DNA from: Flavobacteriales bacterium UBA7878
Lineage (GTDB): Bacteria; Bacteroidota; Bacteroidia; Flavobacteriales; Schleiferiaceae
Assembly (NCBI GenBank): GCA_002501205.1
Contig: DLRW01000051.1
Span: 718-28,359 of the forward strand
DNA: 27,642 nt
Direction of reading: 5' to 3'
The position numbers were made by a program, and so were the translations under genes. The notes beneath the pieces were generated by a model. It searched no databases and had not been told where the DNA came from. It saw nothing but the letters and a program-made list of their open reading frames with translations. Below, piece after piece: positions 8,705 to 14,969 of this stretch. Each line of letters begins with the position of its first letter. Within the stretch, counting starts at the first letter, position 1.

Positions 8705-8741
8705 CCCAAACTGGGATTAAGTCCTAAATTTGGGATAAGTC
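8705..8741. repeat. Overlapping inverted and direct repeats around the regulator gene promoter
   Basis: A direct repeat TGGGATTAAGTC (8712-8723) and TGGGATAAGTC (8731-8741) recurs 19 bases apart, differing by one T. An inverted repeat CCCAAA (8705-8710) and TTTGGG (8729-8734) overlaps it and covers the TAAATTTG element. Two copies spaced about two helical turns apart are what one expects of a dimeric regulator site, possibly autoregulation by the downstream response regulator. I see no -24/-12 sigma-54 promoter (GG-N10-GC) here. Confidence 0.4.
8725..8732 (+). promoter_or_regulatory. Predicted -7 element (TAnnTTTG) upstream of the response regulator gene
   Basis: TAAATTTG exactly matches the Bacteroidota -7 consensus TAnnTTTG and lies 16 bases before the ATG at 8749. 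A clear -33 TTG is not visible; a TTTT run at 8701-8704 sits 20 bases upstream. Transcription would start near 8738, giving a very short leader. The element is embedded in repeats that could be an operator. Confidence 0.5.
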
Positions 8742-8748
8742 AGTGTCT

Positions 8749-10101
8749 ATGTCTTTGATGAGAATTTTTTTGGTAGAGGATAGTATCCCCTATGCCAAGC
8801 TTTTAATGCACCACCTGGGCTTAAATCCCGATAATGAGGTGGAGCACTTCAGCGACGCGGCTTCTTTTCTAAAGCAATTACATAAGGTTCCTGACTGTAT
8901 TCTACTGGATTATTCCTTGCCGGATTTAAGTGGAATTGACGTTTTAAAACGCATAAAGACACAGCATCCCGATTTACCGGTACTCATAGTTTCGGGTCAG
9001 GAAGATGTGGGAACGGCGGTAGATCTGCTGCGGGAAGGTGCCTATGATTACATCGTTAAGGATGTAAATGCCAAGGATCGGATTTGGAAAGCCTTGAATA
9101 ATATCCGAGAGAATGCACGGCTGCGCAAGGAGATTGATGTGCTGCGTGAAGAGGTGAATCTCAAATATGATTTTAGTAATATCATTGGGAGCAGCCCGGG
9201 ATTGAGGAAAGTATTTAAGCTGATTGAAAAGGCGGCTCAGACCAATATTACTGTTTCCATTACCGGAGAAACCGGTACCGGTAAAGAATTAGTAGCGAAG
9301 GCCATTCACTATAATTCCAAATTTCGGCGCAAGCCATTAGTGTCTATCAATATTGCAGCTATTCCCAGTGAATTGTTGGAGAGTGAATTGTTTGGACATG
9401 AGAAAGGGGCTTTTACGGGTGCCGTATCTAAGCGCATAGGGAAGTTTGAGGAGGCCGATGGTGGAACCTTATTCCTGGATGAGATCGGGGAGATGGATGT
9501 AAATCTGCAAGCCAAGCTTTTAAGAGTTTTGCAGGAGAAGGAAGTAACTCGTTTGGGCAGCAATAAAGCGGTGAAAATCAATACGCGTATTTTGGTGGCA
9601 ACCCATAGAGATCTAAAGGAGGAAGTACGAATTGGCAATTTCCGCGAAGACCTTTACTATCGATTGTTGGGTTTGCCGATTCACTTACCGCCACTGCGTG
9701 AGCGAGGTGGAGATATAATGATGCTAGCCAAGTATTTCTTGCAGGACTTTTGCCGCGAGAATGATTTTGGTGATATGCGCATCAGCCCTGAGGCACAACA
9801 AAGGTTACTGTCTTATCCCTGGCCAGGAAATGTGCGGGAATTAAAAGCGATAATGGAACTGGCAGCAGTACTTTGCGACAGTGGAGTAATTGAGGAAAAA
9901 GACTTGAATTTTAACTCTGTTACTGATGAAATGGATACCTTAGTATCGGAGGGATTAAGTCTAAAGGAGTACAACCGTAGATTGATTGAACACTATCTGC
10001 GGAAAAATGATAATAATGTGGTGGAAGTGGCTAAGCGCCTGGATATCGGTAAAAGCACCCTCTACCGAATGATCAAGAATAAGGAAATCAACATAAACTA
10101 A
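8749..10101 (+). CDS. Sigma-54-dependent response regulator (NtrC/AtoC family)
   Basis: Phosphorylation-controlled activator of RpoN-type transcription. With ATG 8749 it has 450 residues; GTG 8743 and ATG 8758 are alternative starts. The receiver (1-120) keeps acidic Glu10/Asp11, phospho-acceptor Asp54 (ILLDYSLPDLSG), Ser82 and Lys104. The AAA+ domain has Walker A GETGTGKE (173-180), the sigma-54 contact loop GAFTGA (220-225), Walker B LFLDE (241-245), an arginine-finger region near 299-305, and PWPGNVREL near 357-365. A Fis-type helix-turn-helix ends the protein (VAKRLDIGKSTLYRMIKN, 427-444). All parts look intact. An Hpt gene, a receiver gene and the exopolysaccharide initiation gene follow within 10 bases or by overlap, implying control of polysaccharide production. 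No histidine kinase is in the window. Confidence 0.95.
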   Translation: MSLMRIFLVEDSIPYAKLLMHHLGLNPDNEVEHFSDAASFLKQLHKVPDCILLDYSLPDLSGIDVLKRIKTQHPDLPVLIVSGQEDVGTAVDLLREGAYDYIVKDVNAKDRIWKALNNIRENARLRKEIDVLREEVNLKYDFSNIIGSSPGLRKVFKLIEKAAQTNITVSITGETGTGKELVAKAIHYNSKFRRKPLVSINIAAIPSELLESELFGHEKGAFTGAVSKRIGKFEEADGGTLFLDEIGEMDVNLQAKLLRVLQEKEVTRLGSNKAVKINTRILVATHRDLKEEVRIGNFREDLYYRLLGLPIHLPPLRERGGDIMMLAKYFLQDFCRENDFGDMRISPEAQQRLLSYPWPGNVRELKAIMELAAVLCDSGVIEEKDLNFNSVTDEMDTLVSEGLSLKEYNRRLIEHYLRKNDNNVVEVAKRLDIGKSTLYRMIKNKEININ

Positions 10102-10111
10102 ATTCATTCTC

Positions 10112-10450
10112 ATGTCAGACAAAGTCTATGATCTCTCCCAACTCGAGGAACTGGGCGGCGGTGATGCAGAATTCGTAGCCATGATGGTGGCTACCTTCTT
10201 AGAACATACCCCTGGTCAGTTAGACGAGATGAAGAATGCCCACAGTAGTGGAGATTTGGCCACTTTGGGAGCTATTGCCCACAAGATCAAGCCTAATGTA
10301 GATATGTTCGGTATTAATGCCATTACTCAGGATATTCGGGACCTGGAGCAAATGGGTAAAGAAGGCATTAATAATGACGAAACTCGCGCTAAGCTTCAAA
10401 GAGTGGATCAAGAACTTCAAATTGCTTTTGAACAATTAAAGCAATTTTAG
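10112..10450 (+). CDS. Hpt domain phosphotransfer protein
   Basis: Histidine phosphotransfer protein that should shuttle phosphate between receiver domains. 112 residues, all-helical in character, single domain. The phospho-accepting histidine is His57 in IAHKIKPNVDMFG, matching the AHxLKxxxxxxG pattern of Hpt domains, with Lys60 in place. GGGDAEFVAMMVATFLEHTP near 15-34 is the usual first helix pair. It begins 10 bases after the NtrC-type regulator and its stop codon directly touches the ATG of the single receiver gene, so the three are very likely cotranscribed. The candidate partners are therefore adjacent receivers; the kinase feeding the relay must be elsewhere. Confidence 0.9.
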   Translation: MSDKVYDLSQLEELGGGDAEFVAMMVATFLEHTPGQLDEMKNAHSSGDLATLGAIAHKIKPNVDMFGINAITQDIRDLEQMGKEGINNDETRAKLQRVDQELQIAFEQLKQF

Positions 10451-10837
10451 ATGGAGGCCAATAAACGAGAAGAAATTTTGGTGATCGATGACCAACCGAT
10501 CATGCTCAAGCTTTTGGAGCAAATTCTCAAGGACCGTTACGATGTGGTAGCCTTGGAGAATGGTAAAGAAGCGCTGGAGTGGATGTATTCCGGAAACATT
10601 CCGGATTTGGTGGTTGCCGATCTCAATATGCCGGAGATCGACGGATTCGAATATATTCAACGTATTCGCGAGAGCGGTTTCTTTTACGATGTTCCCTTAA
10701 TTGTACTCTCGGGAGAAGAGAGTAGCTCTGAACGTATTAAGTGTCTGAAATTGGGGGCTAATGATTATCTGATCAAGCCTTTTAATCCTGAGGAATTACG
10801 CCTCCGAATTGATAACTTAATTCGACTGAAAGGGTGA
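10451..10837 (+). CDS. Single-domain response regulator (CheY-like receiver)
   Basis: 128-residue stand-alone receiver with no output domain. All phosphorylation residues are present: Asp13/Asp14, acceptor Asp57 in LVVADLNMPEIDG, Ser87 in IVLSGEE and Lys109 in YLIKPFNP. A stand-alone receiver acts by protein contact or as a phosphate relay or sink. It lies between the Hpt gene (stop TAG directly followed by its ATG) and the sugar transferase gene, whose GTG start overlaps its TGA stop (GTGA). This suggests coupled translation and possible physical partnership with the degenerate receiver fused to that transferase. Confidence 0.93.
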   Translation: MEANKREEILVIDDQPIMLKLLEQILKDRYDVVALENGKEALEWMYSGNIPDLVVADLNMPEIDGFEYIQRIRESGFFYDVPLIVLSGEESSSERIKCLKLGANDYLIKPFNPEELRLRIDNLIRLKG

Positions 10838-11991
10838 AAAACGTTATATACATTGGCGATCTGGATGAGGTTGAGGCCATCCTCACTGCGAAGTTCGGCG
10901 ACCGACTTAAAGCCGTGCGCAATGTGGTAGGTTTTTACAATCAGTTGGATGATTTAGACGAAGTTGAATTAGTGGTTTCCGAAACGAAACTTAAAGGTTT
11001 ACGAGGAGATGAAATCTTTGAACGCTATTCGGGGCTATTGAATGAAAAGGGCATCCCCTTTATTTTGGTGGGAAATCGCCTGTCGCAAAAGGTGCGCGAA
11101 AAATACCTAAAACAAGGTATTATGGAGGTGGCTTGGAATAGCGAGCAGCTGGAAACGGTAATCAATAAGGTTCCTTTCTATCATTCCATGCTTGATTGGC
11201 GCTTGCATCAAAAACGAGAGATGCAAAAAACGGAATACCGTATTCCAGTGGCCAAGCGCATTTTCGACATCGCTGTGGCTGGTACCGCTTTATTGCTCTT
11301 GTCTCCTTTACTCATTGCTACGATTATAGCCATCCGTTTGGAGTCCAAAGGGAAGGTTTATTATATCTCAAAAAGGGTTGGAACGGGATACCGGGTTTTT
11401 GACTTCTACAAGTTGCGGTCCATGTATACGGATGCGGATCAACGCCTGAAAGAGTTAAAGCATTTAAATCAATACGCTGAAGAGGCGCAAAAAGCTGAGG
11501 CTGAAGGTAAAACCAGTATTCCAAAGGAAAAGGCCCATCACAGTTCAGCGCCACAATTGATTAATAAGGATGGTTCGCCCATGACCGAAGAGGAGTACCA
11601 GGAGCTGAGACGTAAACAAGCCGCTGGAACTTTTGTGAAGTTTAAGAATGATCCTCGTATTACTCGGGTAGGACAAATTATCCGAAACACCAGTATTGAT
11701 GAGCTTCCACAGCTTATTAATGTTCTGAAAGGGGATATGTCTATCGTAGGAAACCGCCCCTTACCACTCTACGAAGCGGAACAGCTAACTTCGGATGATT
11801 GGAGTCAGCGATTCTTGGCCCCCGCCGGAATTACCGGTTTATGGCAGGTGGAAAAGCGCGGTGGTGGCAGCATGAGTGAAGAAGAGCGCAAAGGCTTAGA
11901 TAATAAGTACGCTCAGAATTTTAGCTTCTGGAATGACATCCGTTTAATCCTGCGTACTATTCCTGCATTGTTTCAAAAAGAAAATGTTTGA
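10834..11991 (+). CDS. Polyprenyl-phosphate sugar-1-phosphate transferase with N-terminal degenerate receiver domain
   Basis: Initiating enzyme of repeat-unit synthesis: moves a sugar-1-phosphate onto undecaprenyl phosphate at the inner membrane. 385 residues from a GTG overlapping the previous stop codon. Residues 1-~115 look like a receiver (IYIGDLDEVE; ELVVSETKLKGLRG; PFILVG; EVAWNSEQLETVINKV) but only Asp9 of the acid pair remains, the phospho-Asp position is Glu50, Ser/Thr is Gly80, and the conserved Lys is absent. The transferase follows: KRIFDI at 141-146, a membrane segment at 147-168, YKLRSMYTDAD at 192-202, FKNDPRITRVG at 270-280, catalytic Asp289-Glu290 in SIDELPQL, and MSIVGNRPLP. 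A charged segment of about 60 residues (204-266) lies between the KLRSM and FKNDPRIT blocks. The missing WbaP/WcaJ-type multi-helix N-terminus is replaced by the receiver-like domain. Confidence 0.93.
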   Translation: MKNVIYIGDLDEVEAILTAKFGDRLKAVRNVVGFYNQLDDLDEVELVVSETKLKGLRGDEIFERYSGLLNEKGIPFILVGNRLSQKVREKYLKQGIMEVAWNSEQLETVINKVPFYHSMLDWRLHQKREMQKTEYRIPVAKRIFDIAVAGTALLLLSPLLIATIIAIRLESKGKVYYISKRVGTGYRVFDFYKLRSMYTDADQRLKELKHLNQYAEEAQKAEAEGKTSIPKEKAHHSSAPQLINKDGSPMTEEEYQELRRKQAAGTFVKFKNDPRITRVGQIIRNTSIDELPQLINVLKGDMSIVGNRPLPLYEAEQLTSDDWSQRFLAPAGITGLWQVEKRGGGSMSEEERKGLDNKYAQNFSFWNDIRLILRTIPALFQKENV

Positions 11992-12719
11992 TGTTGCGAA
12001 AACTGTTTTTGCTACTGGGATTCCTATGCCTGATAAGCCTTACTAATGTTCAGGCCCAAACTTTCGGACGGACAGAGAAAGCAGTCAGTGAAGATTCCTT
12101 AATCATTGACCTGGCCGATTATCTGCCTCCTTTAAACTTATTGATTGATTCGGCGGTAGCCAATGCCCCGCAAATTGAATACTATCGCCAAAGGCAATTG
12201 ATGTTCGAATATGAAATCGGCATCGGTCGTAATCAGTGGATGGAAGGCGTGCGAGTTTATACCAATTACAACCTGGGAACCAGCGGTGCCAGCGATGGTA
12301 ATATCTTCATTCAGGGTTTTCAGTATGGTATCAATGCCCAAATTCCTTTGAGTATGTTCTTTGGACAGAGGGATGCCGGTAAGATGTCCAAGGCGGCGAG
12401 TATGGCAGAGGAAGCCCAAAAGGAGCGAACGATTATCGAAATTGAAACGGAGGTGGAAGAAACATTCAGCCGACTTTTTATGCTTCGCGATTTGATTAAG
12501 GAAGCTACCAATGCAAAAGAATCTGCGCAATTCATTTACGAACAGTCAGAAGCCAAGTATATTCGCGGCGAAATTTCGTTGGATGAGCTTGGACAGAACG
12601 CGGACCTTCGCACCAAGTGGGCCACAAATTACATTACCTTAAAAACCCAGTTTTACGACACTTACCGTCGGCTCGAGCGCTTAGTAGGCGTGCCATTCAG
12701 TAAGTTTAATGATAATTAG
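11991..12719 (+). CDS. Half-length TolC-like outer membrane efflux family protein
   Basis: Predicted periplasmic/outer-membrane protein of the OEP (TolC) family. About 242 residues with a signal peptide (MLRKLFLLLGFLCLISLTNVQAQ). It shows the OEP helical start PPLNLLIDSAVANAPQIEYYRQRQ, a beta-like stretch (VRVYTNYNLG, FQYGINAQIPLSMFFGQRDAGKM), then long helices ending TYRRLERLVGVPF. Typical TolC homologues have two such repeats in over 400 residues; only one is here, and neighbours on both sides leave no room for a lost half. ATG 11991 overlaps the upstream stop as TGATG; TTG 11988 is a poorer start. The Wzc-like gene follows 5 bases later, so a role in polysaccharide export is the contextual inference. 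Confidence 0.82.
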   Translation: MLRKLFLLLGFLCLISLTNVQAQTFGRTEKAVSEDSLIIDLADYLPPLNLLIDSAVANAPQIEYYRQRQLMFEYEIGIGRNQWMEGVRVYTNYNLGTSGASDGNIFIQGFQYGINAQIPLSMFFGQRDAGKMSKAASMAEEAQKERTIIEIETEVEETFSRLFMLRDLIKEATNAKESAQFIYEQSEAKYIRGEISLDELGQNADLRTKWATNYITLKTQFYDTYRRLERLVGVPFSKFNDN

Positions 12720-12724
12720 TCTCA

Positions 12725-14968
12725 ATGACCCTGATCCAGTTTTTTAGACTTCTCAATAGGAACTTAAACTTGTTCCTGCTGTGTTCTATCACACTGGCAG
12801 TGGTTACCTCCTTTTTTACCCGCAACCTTCCCAAAACCTACGAAACCCAAACTGAGATCTTTACGGGTATTGCTTCGGGTATTAATGTAGATGCGGTAGA
12901 TAATGTGAAGGTAGACTTCCTTACTTCAGCTACTGAGTTCGATAACTTGATTAATATTATCAAGTCTCGAGAAACCCTGGAGGAAGTAGGAATGCGACTT
13001 TTGGTGCAGCATATGATGCTGGATAGCGCTGATCCAGCCTATATAGGAGAGGAGTATTGGGGGCATTTTAGATGGAAGATTCCTGACAGTGTTGAGCAAG
13101 AATTGCTGGTGCCCTATAGCGTAGATTCTACTCTTACTAATCTTTACCGTTACAAGGAATTACATTGGGATAATGATCGCGTAAAATCCACTTTTGAAGG
13201 AGGGGATTCCCCTTACAGTTGGAAGCGTATTTCTTCTATCGGGGTTAGTCGAGTACAAAGCTCAGACCTCTTACGGATTTACTATTCCTTTCAAGACCCT
13301 GGCATTGCCCAAAATACCTTGTTGATATTAAATGAGGTTTTCATGAGTAAAATGGCCCTCATCAAATCGGAGCAAAGCGCCAGTGTTGTCGGCTATTTTG
13401 AAGAAAAAGTGAATGAAGCGGCACGAGCTCTGGCGGCTGCCGAGGAGCATTTACAAGAATTCCGAATTGTAAACCGGGTAATCAACTACCAGGAGCAAAC
13501 TCGATCCCTGACCATTGAAAAGGAAAGGATGGAGGATGAGTACCAAGCTGAGATAGCTAAGCAACAAGCTGCAATGGCAGCCCTTCGGAAGTTGGAGGAG
13601 CAATTGGCGCTTAACAATATCATGGTACAATTGGGGAACGATATCCTCAATAAGAAGCAGGAACTTATTGATATGCGCTCCAAAATTGCGGAGCTGGAAA
13701 CCTATTTAAATGATGCAGACCTGCTCCGTAAAATGCGCGCTAAAGCGATGCATATTGAGGAGGAAGTTCGAAATATGCTGGCTACCCGTTATGCCTATAG
13801 CCGTACCACCGAGGGCATTCCGGTTTCTACAATTATTAGTTCCTGGTTGGATGCTTCCCTGGCCTTAGATGCAGCAAATGCCAGAGTTGAGGTATTCTTA
13901 AAACGGAAACAATACTTCCGGGAGCAATATGATAAATATGCCCCCTTAGGTTCCAAATTTGCGCGCCTGGAGCGTGATATCGACATTAAAGAGGCGAACT
14001 ATCTCGAATTGCTGAATAGTTTAAACCAGGCCCTTTTGCGTCAAAGAGGAGAGATGGTGTCTAGTGGAGGTCAGGTAGTTACGCAGCCACCGCCCTTCCC
14101 CCATGATCCTAATCCCAGTAAGGTAGCTATGCTGATTATGGTAGGCGCCATAATGGGATTTGTTGTGCCTTTCCTCTTTGTAGTAATGAAGGAGTTATTG
14201 GATTCCACTATTCGCACACCTGAACGCGGTGAGGAACAAACCCAAATGAAGCTGATTGGAGCCTATCCCGATCTAACGGCGCGCAGTGAAGTGAAGAATG
14301 TGGATTTCGAATGGTTACATGAAAAGTCGGCAGCCTTAGTAGTGCAAAACCTTCGATTGGAAGCCAAGGGCAAAGGCTCAAGGCAAATGGCAAAGAACGT
14401 TTTGGTATTTAGTACCAGAGAAGGAGATGGGAAGCAACTATGTACCCATGTAATGGCCAATGAACTGGTGAGTTTAAACTTCCGGGTATTGGTAATGGGC
14501 CCCAAAGAGTTACCCAAAGGCGAAACACCTTATTATGATTATATCACTTATAAGAATGATAAGGATTTTGTAAATGCTGAGCATATCACAGAGCTTATCC
14601 CCATGGGTTTTGATCCCATGCTCTACGACTATGTATTCTTGGTTTTGGGAGCAGTACTTACCAATCCCTACCCGCTAAACTTGCTCGATCAGTTCAATGT
14701 TTCCATCTGTGTTACCGGGGCTTTCAGAAACTGGAATCGTGCCGATGCTACAGCACTGGAGGAGTTTTCAGATACCTTAGGGTTCCAGCCACGTTTGTTC
14801 TTGAATGGGGTAGAACCTGATTATATGAGTTCCGTGTTGGGTGAGATTGCTAAGGATCGCAGTTGGTTACGTCGCTTTATTAAGGGAATCTTGAGTTTGC
14901 AACTGAAGACCGGAACCTTTGGCAGGGGGAAAAAGCGCGATACCCGTCAGGTGAAGGGAAGGCTTTAG
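12725..14968 (+). CDS. Wzc-like polysaccharide co-polymerase with inactive BY-kinase domain
   Basis: Inner-membrane Wzz/PCP-2a type protein expected to set chain length and link polymerisation to export. 747 residues: membrane helix at ~13-31, Wzz domain, long periplasmic coiled-coil (~220-345), GNVR-like block (FARLERDIDIKEANYLELLNSL) near 418-440, second helix at ~466-488, then a cytoplasmic domain. That domain has the BY-kinase outline but Walker A is STREGDGKQ (563-571) with Gln571 replacing Ser/Thr, and Walker A' YDYVFLVLGA (634-643) has Val640 where the catalytic Asp belongs. The C-terminal tail (LKTGTFGRGKKRDTRQVKGRL area) is basic and lacks the tyrosine cluster. I therefore expect no kinase activity. 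It is the last gene of its strand run, ending one base from a convergent gene. Confidence 0.9.
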   Translation: MTLIQFFRLLNRNLNLFLLCSITLAVVTSFFTRNLPKTYETQTEIFTGIASGINVDAVDNVKVDFLTSATEFDNLINIIKSRETLEEVGMRLLVQHMMLDSADPAYIGEEYWGHFRWKIPDSVEQELLVPYSVDSTLTNLYRYKELHWDNDRVKSTFEGGDSPYSWKRISSIGVSRVQSSDLLRIYYSFQDPGIAQNTLLILNEVFMSKMALIKSEQSASVVGYFEEKVNEAARALAAAEEHLQEFRIVNRVINYQEQTRSLTIEKERMEDEYQAEIAKQQAAMAALRKLEEQLALNNIMVQLGNDILNKKQELIDMRSKIAELETYLNDADLLRKMRAKAMHIEEEVRNMLATRYAYSRTTEGIPVSTIISSWLDASLALDAANARVEVFLKRKQYFREQYDKYAPLGSKFARLERDIDIKEANYLELLNSLNQALLRQRGEMVSSGGQVVTQPPPFPHDPNPSKVAMLIMVGAIMGFVVPFLFVVMKELLDSTIRTPERGEEQTQMKLIGAYPDLTARSEVKNVDFEWLHEKSAALVVQNLRLEAKGKGSRQMAKNVLVFSTREGDGKQLCTHVMANELVSLNFRVLVMGPKELPKGETPYYDYITYKNDKDFVNAEHITELIPMGFDPMLYDYVFLVLGAVLTNPYPLNLLDQFNVSICVTGAFRNWNRADATALEEFSDTLGFQPRLFLNGVEPDYMSSVLGEIAKDRSWLRRFIKGILSLQLKTGTFGRGKKRDTRQVKGRL

Positions 14969-14969
14969 T

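Noticed and set aside
8700..8749. Sigma-54 (-24/-12) promoter upstream of the NtrC-type regulator
   Set aside because: No GG-N10-GC arrangement is present; the TAAATTTG box fits the housekeeping sigma factor better.
12138..12530. 130-codon antisense frame across the TolC-like gene
   Set aside because: The sense frame has a signal peptide and family pattern; the antisense translation shows no domain, and its boundaries follow codon bias of the sense gene.
13486..13683. Antisense frame in the coiled-coil coding region of the Wzc-like gene
   Set aside because: Ser/Cys-rich translation is the expected mirror of Glu/Ala/Lys-rich coiled-coil codons.
11991..14968. Frameshift splitting a full-length TolC or a TolC-Wzc fusion
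   Set aside because: The small gene ends after a natural OEP-like end (LERLVGVPF), only 5 bases separate the genes, and the next gene starts with its own typical Wzz helix.
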